From WJLC01 sp964600865 (GTDB lineage: Archaea > Nanobdellota > Nanobdellia > Pacearchaeales > GW2011-AR1), in assembly GCA_964600865.1 (NCBI GenBank), contig CAZRJP010000007.1:1-30649 (forward strand): 30,649 bases of DNA, written 5' to 3'. Below, one piece after another: positions 16,641 to 23,261 of the stretch (within the stretch, counting starts at the first letter, position 1; every line of letters starts with the position of its first letter). Made by a program: the position numbers and the translations under genes. The notes under the pieces are model-generated. The model made no database searches and was not told the DNA's origin. It saw nothing but the letters and a program-made list of their open reading frames with translations.

Positions 16641-16700
16641 CTTACAGTCAAAGAAGTCCATATCCTGAATTTCGTTAGAAATTAGGTAATGGTAGTTCAC
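16641..16700 (+). mobile_element. Solitary TnpB-element end (RE/omega-RNA-like relic)
   Basis: Bases 16663-16700 are identical over 38 positions to the reverse complement of 28350-28387, the segment that contains the stop codon and right end of the tnpB relic. Weaker similarity runs left to about 16641 (AGTC-AAGAAG-CCAT-TCCTGA). Identity stops sharply after GTTCAC in both copies, which marks the element boundary. The copy has the hairpin AATTTC-GTTA-GAAATT (16668-16683). No transposase or TnpB reading frame accompanies it, so it is a solo end or a miniature element. It lies 8 bases before the kae1 TATA box. Confidence 0.75.
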
Positions 16701-16707
16701 GAGATTA

Positions 16708-16717
16708 ATTTTATATA
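16708..16717 (+). promoter_or_regulatory. TATA box of kae1
   Basis: AATTTTATATAG lies 22-31 bases before the kae1 ATG at 16739, as expected for a leaderless or nearly leaderless archaeal transcript. It begins just after the mobile-element relic ends. Confidence 0.55.
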
Positions 16718-16738
16718 GTACTTTTATGTTTTTATTTT

Positions 16739-17746
16739 ATGGCAATAATTTTAGGTATTGAATCAACTGCACATACTTTTGGTATTGGAATTGTTAAAGA
16801 TGGGAAAGTAATTGCAAATAAGAGAGAGATGTATACTACTGAATCTGGAGGGATAATTCCTATGGAATCTGCAAAACATCATTGCAATAAAAAGCATGAG
16901 GTTTATTTTGAAGCATTAGATGAAGCAGGTTTAAAGGAGAAGGAGATAGATGCTATTTCATTTTCTCAGGGTCCTGGATTAGCTCCTTGTTTAATTGAAG
17001 GAATGAAGTTTGCTAGAGAATTATCTGAAAAGCTAAAAAAGCCAATTGTTCCAGTTAATCATTGTATATGTCATCTTGAAATAGGTCAGCTTACTGGTGC
17101 AAAAGATCCTGTAATGTTATATGTTTCTGGAGCGAATACACAGGTTATAGCTTATGCTTCTAAAAAGTATAGGGTTTTTGGAGAGACATTAGATTTAGGT
17201 GTAGGAAATTTTATTGATACTGTTGCAAGGTTTGCAGGCATTGGATTTCCTGGTGGACCTGTTATTGAAAAACTTGCAAGGAAAAGTTCTGAAAAGAATT
17301 ATATTGAGTTGCCTTATGTTGTGAAAGGGATGGATATTGCTTTAGCAGGGATACAAACTAAACTTAAAAGATTTATAGAATCTGAAGAGCATAGTCTTAA
17401 TGATTTAGCTTATTCTTTACAAGAAACAGTATTTGCAATGTTAGTTGAAACTGCTGAACGTGCTTTGGCTCATACAGGAAAAAAAGAATTATTATTAGGT
17501 GGAGGAGTTGCATGTAATTCAAGATTACAAGAAATGTGTAAAATAATGTGTAAGGAAAGGGGAGCAAAATTTTTCTGTCCTGAGAGACCATTATTAGTAG
17601 ATAATGGGGCGATGATAGCATATCTTGGGGAGATTATGTTTAATAAAGGAATAAAAATATCTCATACTGATAAAAATATCAAAGAGAAAATAGATATAAA
17701 ACCAAAACAGAGAACAGATGATGTAGAAGTTAATTGGAAGAATTAA
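16739..17746 (+). CDS. kae1: Kae1/TsaD, KEOPS tRNA t6A threonylcarbamoyltransferase
   Basis: Kae1 transfers the threonylcarbamoyl group to A37 of ANN-decoding tRNAs within the KEOPS complex. The ASKHA ATPase-fold signatures are all visible: GIESTAHTFGIGIV (6-19), FSQGPGLAPCL, the metal-binding HxxxH (H108 and H112 in VNHCICHLEIG), YVSGANTQV, GVGNFIDTVAR, GGGVACN and the late aspartate in LLVDNGAMIAYLG. Length (335) is normal for the stand-alone archaeal form. The Bud32 kinase that is often fused or adjacent is absent here, so it must be encoded elsewhere. The gene is monocistronic, with its own TATA box and a long intergenic region after it. Confidence 0.97.
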   Translation: MAIILGIESTAHTFGIGIVKDGKVIANKREMYTTESGGIIPMESAKHHCNKKHEVYFEALDEAGLKEKEIDAISFSQGPGLAPCLIEGMKFARELSEKLKKPIVPVNHCICHLEIGQLTGAKDPVMLYVSGANTQVIAYASKKYRVFGETLDLGVGNFIDTVARFAGIGFPGGPVIEKLARKSSEKNYIELPYVVKGMDIALAGIQTKLKRFIESEEHSLNDLAYSLQETVFAMLVETAERALAHTGKKELLLGGGVACNSRLQEMCKIMCKERGAKFFCPERPLLVDNGAMIAYLGEIMFNKGIKISHTDKNIKEKIDIKPKQRTDDVEVNWKN

Positions 17747-17966
17747 CCAAATATATTTTTATTTTTTGAAAAGATTATTTGAAAGATACATTTATTTTAA
17801 GTTCTAGTTTTGTCTAATCTTTTTTGAAAAGATTATTTATCAGCTTTTTGGCTGAAACCAGAAAGGTTTTAAGTTCAGATATCTTTTTCATTTTGCCACC
17901 TCGTTTTTTAGTTAAAATAAGGTGGCTTTCTTATTTTATAATGGTTTCACCAAAGCCCATTATAAA
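17747..17966. other. Intergenic region with duplicated segment and three strong hairpins; possible structured RNA
   Basis: This gene-free stretch carries a 19-base direct repeat (17762-17780 and 17820-17838), each copy followed by a TTTTAAGTTC, so it is a diverged tandem duplication. Three inverted repeats follow. TCAGC/GCTGA lies at about 17839-17854. GCCACCT/AGGTGGC is at 17895-17901 and 17920-17926 with an 18-base loop. TTATAATGG/CCATTATAA is at 17936-17944 and 17957-17965. AATCTTTT-TTG-AAAAGATT also makes an 8-bp stem at 17816-17834. No open reading frame of note is present. The hairpins could be kae1 terminators, a small non-coding RNA, or mobile-element remains. Confidence 0.5.
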
Positions 17967-17970
17967 AAGG

Positions 17971-17978
17971 TTTATAAA
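17971..17978 (+). promoter_or_regulatory. TATA box of the L7Ae ribosomal operon
   Basis: TTTATAAA preceded by AAAAAGG (BRE-like) fits the archaeal consensus. A start 25-28 bases downstream would fall near 17998-18002, which puts the kink-turn at the very 5' end of the mRNA. Confidence 0.6.
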
Positions 17979-17998
17979 TTGATTTTTTTATCTTATTC

Positions 17999-18035
17999 TA
18001 TCCGATGAACAATTAGTGAGGATATCTAGTTGTTC
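17999..18035 (+). promoter_or_regulatory. Kink-turn and overlapping alternative hairpin in the L7Ae leader
   Basis: Bases 17999-18024 fold as a kink-turn. The C-stem is UAUCC/GGAUA (17999-18003 with 18020-18024). A three-base bulge GAU (18004-18006) follows, then tandem sheared G-A pairs (GA 18007-18008 with GA 18018-18019). The short NC stem is AC/GU with loop AAUUA. L7Ae, encoded 36 bases downstream, is the protein that binds kink-turns. Autoregulation through a leader kink-turn is known for archaeal L7Ae. The competing hairpin GAACAATTAG/CTAGTTGTTC (18007-18016 and 18026-18035, one G-U) uses the same strand, so the two folds exclude each other. Structure was judged by eye only. Confidence 0.7.
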
Positions 18036-18060
18036 TTAATTAAATTAAAACAAATAGGAA

Positions 18061-18366
18061 ATGAAAATATACAATATTGTTGAAGCAGCGAGAAAGTCTG
18101 GGAAAGTTGAGAAAGGAACTAATGAAGTTACAAAGGCAATTGAGAGAGGAACAGCAAAGTTAGTTGTTTACTCAAAAGATGTTGAACCTAAAGAGATTGT
18201 AGCTCATTTACCAATGCTTTGTAAAGAAAAAGGTATTCCTTGTGAAAAGGCTGATTCTAAGAAGAAATTAGGAGTATCAGTAGGAATTCCAGTATCTTGT
18301 TCTTCTGTGGCTATTATTGAGGCAGGAGATGCTGATAAAGAAGTAGCTGCTTTAAGTAAAAAATAA
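18061..18366 (+). CDS. rpl7ae: Ribosomal protein L7Ae
   Basis: L7Ae binds kink-turns in 23S rRNA, box C/D and H/ACA guide RNAs and archaeal RNase P. The RNA-contact motif KGTNEVTKAIERGTAKLVVYSKDVEP (residues 18-43) and the later VAHLPMLCKEKGIP and KKKLGVSVGIPVSCSSVAI are characteristic. At 101 residues it lacks about 15-20 N-terminal residues found in most archaeal homologues, typical of reduced genomes. It heads an operon with S28e and L24e, the usual archaeal order. Its leader carries a kink-turn, so it may repress its own mRNA. Confidence 0.96.
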   Translation: MKIYNIVEAARKSGKVEKGTNEVTKAIERGTAKLVVYSKDVEPKEIVAHLPMLCKEKGIPCEKADSKKKLGVSVGIPVSCSSVAIIEAGDADKEVAALSKK

Positions 18367-18392
18367 TTTTAATTAAATAATTTTATTAAATT

Positions 18393-18683
18393 ATGGCAAA
18401 ATCACAAAGAAATAAAAATAAGAGAAAGCAAGGTTCTAAAGGTTCAAATAAAATAATTGGAGAAGCAGTTCCAGCAGTTGTTCAGGAATTAGTAGGAAGA
18501 ACTGGATTTAGAGGAGAGATTACTCAGGTTAAATGCTTAGTTAAAGAAGGAAGGGATAAGGGAAGAACTATGAGAAGAAATGTTAAGGGACCTATTAGAG
18601 TAGGAGACATTTTAATACTTAGAGAGACAGAAATTGAAGCAAGAAGAATTAGAAGTAAGGTTTCAAAAGGAGCGTATAGTTAA
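18393..18683 (+). CDS. rps28e: Ribosomal protein S28e
   Basis: A small-subunit protein at the mRNA exit region. The core PAVVQELVGRTGFRGEITQVKCLV...EGRDKGRTMRRNVKGPIRVGDILILRETEIEARRI is diagnostic and complete. An added basic N-terminus of about 20 residues (AKSQRNKNKRKQGSKGSNK) precedes the core; most homologues begin near the core. It follows L7Ae by 26 bases and precedes L24e by 26 bases, so it is in the same operon. Confidence 0.96.
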   Translation: MAKSQRNKNKRKQGSKGSNKIIGEAVPAVVQELVGRTGFRGEITQVKCLVKEGRDKGRTMRRNVKGPIRVGDILILRETEIEARRIRSKVSKGAYS

Positions 18684-18709
18684 AATATGAAAGTGGAGAG
18701 AAATTTCAA

Positions 18710-19081
18710 ATGACTAAGAAAAAATGTGGTTATTGTGATGAGATGTATGATCATTTTAAAGGATTAACTTTAGTTAAAAATGATGGTACTGTTGTTAATT
18801 TATGTTCATCTAAATGTGAAAAGAATAGAAGGATGGGTAGGAGAAAAGTAAAGTGGATTTCTAAAAATAAATCTAAAAGTAAAACTAAGAAAAAAGATAA
18901 TTCTAAAGAAAAGGATAAAGAATCAAAATCTAAAAGTAAAACTAAGGAAAAAAATAGTTCTAAGGAAAAAGATAAAACTTCTAAAAAATCTAAGAAGAGT
19001 TCTAAAGGTTCTAAGAAAAAGAAATCTAAAAAAAGTAAAAAGAAGTCAAAGAAGAAAGAGAAATCAAAATCTAAAAAGTAA
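18710..19081 (+). CDS. rpl24e: Ribosomal protein L24e with long lysine/serine tail
   Basis: The first 50 residues form the L24e zinc ribbon: CGYCDEMYDHFKGLTLVKNDG...LCSSKCEKNRRMGRRKVKWI, with four cysteines (C6, C9, C32, C36). The normal archaeal protein ends soon afterwards. Here about 70 residues of Lys/Ser/Glu repeats (KSKSK, KEKDK, KKSKK) continue to the stop, an unstructured basic tail likely to contact rRNA. The tail was probably generated by slippage or local duplication, since KSKSKTKKKDNSKEKDKESK and KSKSKTKEKNSSKEKDKTSK are near copies. It is the last gene of the operon. Confidence 0.94.
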   Translation: MTKKKCGYCDEMYDHFKGLTLVKNDGTVVNLCSSKCEKNRRMGRRKVKWISKNKSKSKTKKKDNSKEKDKESKSKSKTKEKNSSKEKDKTSKKSKKSSKGSKKKKSKKSKKKSKKKEKSKSKK

Positions 19082-19406
19082 AAATAAATTAACAGTAATT
19101 TTCAGTATTATTTTCTTCCCAATTTTCTGGTGTAGAAATGCTCTTTTCAGATATCTTACTCATGTCTTTCACTTTTCCATCTACACATGTTATCTCATAA
19201 CTATTGCAATTTTTTTAGTATTAATATTATTTTTGTATAAATTTATTGTAAAAAACCAAAAAATAAGAAAAAATAGAATTTGGTATTTTTAGGGTTAGAA
19301 AAGGCCAAATTTAAGGGGCAACCTTTAAAAACCTTTTTTCATTTATAATTATAGGAATTGTAAAATTTCTTAAGCAGTTAAAAATCAATTTGTAATTGTG
19401 TAAAAA
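19082..19406. other. 325-base gap: possible minus-strand gene remnant and the gyrB leader
   Basis: On the minus strand from about 19213 down to 19089 an open frame reads NCNSYEITCVDGKVKDMSKI...TPENWEENNTENYC and then stops. It has coding-like composition and cysteines but no upstream ATG or usable start, so it may be the tail of a decayed small gene. The right part holds T/A-rich DNA and TATA-like elements at about 19323-19332 (CTTTAAAAAC) and 19342-19349 (TTTATAAT) that could drive gyrB. No RNA gene is apparent. Confidence 0.35.
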
Positions 19407-22400
19407 ATGGCTAAGAAAAAAACTAAAAAAAAGAAAAAAAGAGGAAAAAAATCTTCTAGTGGAGATTATTCTGCAGAATCAATTAGGGTTTTAGAAGGTC
19501 TTGAAGGAGTAAGAAAAAGACCCGCGATGTATATAGGTTCTACAGGCAAAGAGGGTCTCCATCATATGGTTTATGAGGTTTTAGATAATTCTGTTGATGA
19601 GGCAATGGCAGGTCATTGTGATGTTATTGAAATTACAATAAATAAGGATGGTTCTGTTACTATAGAAGATAATGGGAGAGGAATACCTGTTGAAAAACAT
19701 CCAAAATTAAAATTGCCTGCAGTTCAAATAGCTTTGACTAAATTACATGCTGGAGGAAAATTTGATAAAAAGTCCTATGCTATTTCAGGAGGATTGCATG
19801 GTGTTGGTGTTAGTTGTGTTAATGCTTTATCTAGAAAGTTAATTGTAGAAATAAGAAAAAATGGTAAAATTTACAGCCAAGAATATAAAAGAGGGAAACC
19901 AAAACATAAACTAAAAAAAATTGGGAAATGCAGTAAAAGCAAAAGTGGAACTAAAATAACTTTTTGGCCAGATGACGAAATCTTTTCTACATTAAAGGTT
20001 GATTATAAAGTTTTAGAAACAAGATTAAATGAAATCGCTTTTTTGAATGCTGGACTTAAAATAAAATTAAATGATTTGAATAAAAACAAAAAAGAAGAGT
20101 TTTATGCTGCAGGAGGATTAAAAGAATTTGTTAAATGGATTAATAAAACTAAAGATACTCTTCATTCTAAACCAATTTATTTTGAGAGAAAAATTAAAGG
20201 GGTTGTTTTAGAAGTTGCTATACAATATAATAATAGTTATCAGAAAAATATTTTTGGATTTGTTAATACAATAAATACTGTTGAAGGTGGAACACATGTT
20301 TCTGGATTTAAGGCAGCTTTGACTAGGGTTGCAAATGATTATGTTAAGAGTAAAAAATTAATAAAAAAAGGGAGTTTAAGAGGGAGTGATATAAGAGAAG
20401 GAATTACTAGTGTTGTGAGTGTTAAACTTAAGGATCCTCAGTTTGAAGGTCAGACAAAAACTAAATTAGGAAATAGTGAAGTTAGAGGAATTGTTAGAAG
20501 TGCTGTAAGAGCAGCTCTTTCAGAATTCTTTGAAGAGAATCCTTCTACTGCAAAGAAAATTGTGTCTAAGGCAGTTGATTCTTCTAAGGCAAGAATAGCA
20601 GCGAAAAAAGCTAAGGATTTAGTTAGAAGAAAAAATGCATTTAGTGTAGGAGGCCTACCTGGAAAATTGGCAGATTGTTCTAGAAAAAAATCAAAAGAAA
20701 CTGAATTATATATAGTGGAAGGAAATTCTGCAGGAGGTTGTTTTTCTGGAGATACAAAAGTAGCTTTATTAGATGGAAGAAATGTTTCATTTAAGGATTT
20801 AGTAGAAGAATACAAGGAAGGCAAGAAGAATTTTTGTTATACAATAAAAGAAGATGGTTCTGTTGGAGTTGGGGAAATAAGAGAACCTAGAAGAACAAAG
20901 CAAAATACAGAGGTTATCAAAATTATTTTAGATAATAACAAGAAAATCGTATGTACACCTGACCATAAATTTATGCTAAGAGATGGTTCTTATAAAGAGG
21001 CCAAGGATCTGGCAAAAAAAGATTCTTTAATGCCTTTTCATAAGAGAGTATCTAAGATTGGTGGGAATATTACAATAGATGGTTATGAAATGATATGGGA
21101 CCAAAATAAGACGTGGATTTTTACACATTTACTTGCTGACGAATATAATCTTAATAGGGGAGTTTATTCTATTGGACAAGGAGAACATAAGCACCATATT
21201 GATTTCAATAAGAGAAACAACAATCCTACAAATATTATTCGATTAAATAAGAAAGGACATTTAATTTTACATACAGAACATTTAGAAAAAACCATTCATA
21301 GGAAGGATATAAAAGAAAAAGCTAAAAAAGCACATAAAACTAAAGAATATAGGAAAAAAATGAGTGATTGGGCAAATCAACCTTCAGTCAATAAGATGCT
21401 TTCAAAAAGAGCAAAAAAACAATGGGAGAATAAAGAGTATAAGTCTTATATGGCTAGGAAATTTAAAGAGTTTTTAGAAAATAATGAGGATTATAAAAAA
21501 GAAAATAAAGAAAGACTTTTTAAGGAACAACAGAAATATTGGAATGATTTAGAAAATAGAAAAAAGGCTTCAGAAAGAGTTAAGAAATTCTTTAAGGATA
21601 ATCCTAGCATGAAAGACCATCTTTCTGAGTTGGCAAAGGAACAGTGGAAAGATGAAGATTTAATTATATGGAGAAGAGAAAAAACAAAAGAACAATGGGC
21701 TCCTGAATTTAGAGAAAAAAGAAAAAAATCTTATAATAGAACATATTACAAAAAAACAATAAGTTTAATGAAAAACATTCTTGAGCAAATAGGCAATTTA
21801 AAGAGATTTGATGAAATAAGAATAATGAATAAAGATAGTTCTGTTTTGAGTATGAATGCTTTCTGCAAGAGATTTTTTAATGGAAATAAGAATAAAATGA
21901 TTGAGGTTGTTGAAAATTATAATCATAAGATAAAAAAGATTGAGCGGTTAAATAAAAAAATAGATGTTTATGATATGGAAGTTCCTGAAACCCATAATTT
22001 CGCATTATCCTCTGGAGTATTTGTTCATAATAGTGCAAAGCAAGCACGTAATAAAGAGATTCAAGCAATTTTACCATTAAGAGGTAAGATACTTAATGTT
22101 GAAAAATCTAATCCGTCTAAGGCATTATCTAATACAGAGATTGCTAATTTAATAACAGCTATTGGGACTGGAATGGGGGAGCAATTTAATATGAAAAAAT
22201 TAAGATATAATAGAATTGTTTTAATGGCTGATGCAGATGTTGATGGAGAACATATTACTACATTATTACTTACGTTTTTTTATAGATTTATGCCAGAATT
22301 AATTAAAAATGGGAAATTGTTTATTGCAATGCCACCATTATATAGAGTTAGAAAAGGAAAAAAAGACAAGTATGTTTATACTCAAGAAGAATTAAATAAA

Positions 22401-22634
22401 TTAACAAAAAAATCAGATTCTCTTAATGTTACCCGATTTAAAGGTTTAGGTGAAATGAGCTCTAAACAACTTTGGAAGACAACTATGAATCCTAAGACTA
22501 GAAAAATAAAAAAGGTTTATATTGAAGACGCATTAGAAGCAGACCATGTCTTTTCAATGCTTATGGGAAAAGATGTTGGAGCTAGAAAGAAATTTATACA
22601 GGAAAATGCAAAGGAGGCAGATTTAGATGTTTAA
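19407..22634 (+). CDS. gyrB: DNA gyrase subunit B interrupted by an intein
   Basis: GyrB supplies the ATPase and Toprim parts of gyrase, which introduces negative supercoils. The precursor has 1075 residues; removing the 431-residue intein (445-875) leaves 644, a normal GyrB. The GHKL ATPase motifs are YEVLDNSVDEA (56-66), EDNGRGIPVEKHP (87-99) and GGLHGVGVSCVNAL. QTKTKLGN ends the transducer. The Toprim motif ELYIVEGNSAGG lies directly before the intein and SAKQARN directly after it. The metal-binding DADVDGEH (about 941-948) and FKGLGEM are intact. The first 16 residues are a lysine-rich tail not found in typical GyrB. Its end overlaps the next gene by eight bases. Gyrase in archaea is of bacterial origin, so old horizontal transfer is implied. 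Confidence 0.97.
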   Translation: MAKKKTKKKKKRGKKSSSGDYSAESIRVLEGLEGVRKRPAMYIGSTGKEGLHHMVYEVLDNSVDEAMAGHCDVIEITINKDGSVTIEDNGRGIPVEKHPKLKLPAVQIALTKLHAGGKFDKKSYAISGGLHGVGVSCVNALSRKLIVEIRKNGKIYSQEYKRGKPKHKLKKIGKCSKSKSGTKITFWPDDEIFSTLKVDYKVLETRLNEIAFLNAGLKIKLNDLNKNKKEEFYAAGGLKEFVKWINKTKDTLHSKPIYFERKIKGVVLEVAIQYNNSYQKNIFGFVNTINTVEGGTHVSGFKAALTRVANDYVKSKKLIKKGSLRGSDIREGITSVVSVKLKDPQFEGQTKTKLGNSEVRGIVRSAVRAALSEFFEENPSTAKKIVSKAVDSSKARIAAKKAKDLVRRKNAFSVGGLPGKLADCSRKKSKETELYIVEGNSAGGCFSGDTKVALLDGRNVSFKDLVEEYKEGKKNFCYTIKEDGSVGVGEIREPRRTKQNTEVIKIILDNNKKIVCTPDHKFMLRDGSYKEAKDLAKKDSLMPFHKRVSKIGGNITIDGYEMIWDQNKTWIFTHLLADEYNLNRGVYSIGQGEHKHHIDFNKRNNNPTNIIRLNKKGHLILHTEHLEKTIHRKDIKEKAKKAHKTKEYRKKMSDWANQPSVNKMLSKRAKKQWENKEYKSYMARKFKEFLENNEDYKKENKERLFKEQQKYWNDLENRKKASERVKKFFKDNPSMKDHLSELAKEQWKDEDLIIWRREKTKEQWAPEFREKRKKSYNRTYYKKTISLMKNILEQIGNLKRFDEIRIMNKDSSVLSMNAFCKRFFNGNKNKMIEVVENYNHKIKKIERLNKKIDVYDMEVPETHNFALSSGVFVHNSAKQARNKEIQAILPLRGKILNVEKSNPSKALSNTEIANLITAIGTGMGEQFNMKKLRYNRIVLMADADVDGEHITTLLLTFFYRFMPELIKNGKLFIAMPPLYRVRKGKKDKYVYTQEELNKLTKKSDSLNVTRFKGLGEMSSKQLWKTTMNPKTRKIKKVYIEDALEADHVFSMLMGKDVGARKKFIQENAKEADLDV
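20739..22031 (+). other. Intein with HNH homing endonuclease in GyrB Toprim motif
   Basis: The insertion lies between EGNSAGG and SAKQ of GyrB. The first residue is C445 (block A CFSGDTKVALLDG), block B is VCTPDHKFMLRDG, block F is VYDMEVPETHNFAL, and the end is GVFVHN followed by Ser+1, so all splicing residues are present. The central part is not LAGLIDADG. It has an HNH-type core (about 594-623: EHKHHIDFNKRNNNPTNI...H...H) followed by lysine-rich helical repeats with KxQW motifs (KKQWENKEY, KEQWKDEDL, KEQWAPEFR), like NUMOD-type DNA-binding segments. Splicing and endonuclease activity look possible from the residues. Confidence 0.93.
22613..22617 (+). promoter_or_regulatory. Shine-Dalgarno site inside the gyrB 3' end
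   Basis: AAGGAGG within the last codons of gyrB lies nine bases before the ATG at 22627 and supports that start, which overlaps the gyrB stop by eight bases. Confidence 0.6.
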
Positions 22635-22896
22635 TGTAAATGAAGTAAAATATAATAAATCAGAAAAAATGGATGAATCTATGTTAGGATTAATAGCAAA
22701 TGGCTCTGGAGTAGAATTAGATATTAGGGAGGGATATTGTCCTTTCACAAATACTTGTAGGATTAGTAATGAATTATGTTCAACAGAGGATTATGAGGAA
22801 TGTAATTTTTATAGTGCTAGATTATATGAGGTATTAAATACTTGGAGAAGGAATATAAAAGATGAAATGGAGATGGAAAAATTAATAGGAGCATAA
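22627..22896 (+). CDS. 89-residue Cys-containing protein of unknown function
   Basis: I do not recognise this protein. It has a polar N-terminus, a central Cys cluster (YCPFTNTCRISNELCSTEDYEECNFY, four cysteines spaced 6, 7 and 8) that could bind zinc or an Fe-S centre, and a C-terminal helix (ARLYEVLNTWRRNIKDEMEMEKL). The Shine-Dalgarno site and the overlap with gyrB argue for coupled translation. Lying between gyrB and gyrA, it may be a gyrase accessory protein, but that rests on position only. Confidence 0.75.
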   Translation: MFNVNEVKYNKSEKMDESMLGLIANGSGVELDIREGYCPFTNTCRISNELCSTEDYEECNFYSARLYEVLNTWRRNIKDEMEMEKLIGA

Positions 22897-22946
22897 GAGA
22901 TAAATAAAACTTTTTGAAAGTTTTAGATTAAATCAATAAAAATAAA

Positions 22947-23249
22947 ATGGCTAAAAAACCAAAAATAAAAACACCAAAATGGATACTTGAAGGGTATGAC
23001 TCTGAAGAGGAATATAATAAAGATAAAGGAATTGAGAATAAAAAGGAAAAAGGAAAAACATTCAAAATTAGAGAATGTCCTAAATGTAATAGTGATAATG
23101 TAAAGTTGGTTGTAGGGGATTCTAGTAAGGGTCCTAGAAAATGGGAATGTAATGAATGTGGATGGAAAGGCGTGGAGATAATTAAGAAAGAATTAACTGA
23201 AGATGAATTAATGAAATATATGGATGAAAAAGGAGAGGAAGTAGCATAA
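22947..23249 (+). CDS. Small zinc-ribbon protein
   Basis: A 100-residue protein with a lysine-rich N-terminal half (KTPKWILEGYDSEEEYNK), then a C2-C2 zinc ribbon, CPKCNSDNVKLVV...KWECNECGWKG (C46, C49, C70, C73), and a short acidic helix. The ribbon resembles those in RPB9/TFIIS and ribosome-associated proteins. It is not S27ae or L37ae by motif, and I cannot name a family. It sits 12 bases before gyrA and may share its transcript. The sense frame is favoured over a long antisense frame because the four Cys pattern is coherent. Confidence 0.78.
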   Translation: MAKKPKIKTPKWILEGYDSEEEYNKDKGIENKKEKGKTFKIRECPKCNSDNVKLVVGDSSKGPRKWECNECGWKGVEIIKKELTEDELMKYMDEKGEEVA

Positions 23250-23261
23250 AACATAAATAAA

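Noticed and set aside
22928..23254. Minus-strand frame of 108 codons opposite the zinc-ribbon gene
   Set aside because: It is an antisense shadow: Phe/Ser/Leu-rich composition typical of the reverse of Lys/Glu coding, while the sense strand shows a coherent CxxC...CxxC ribbon.
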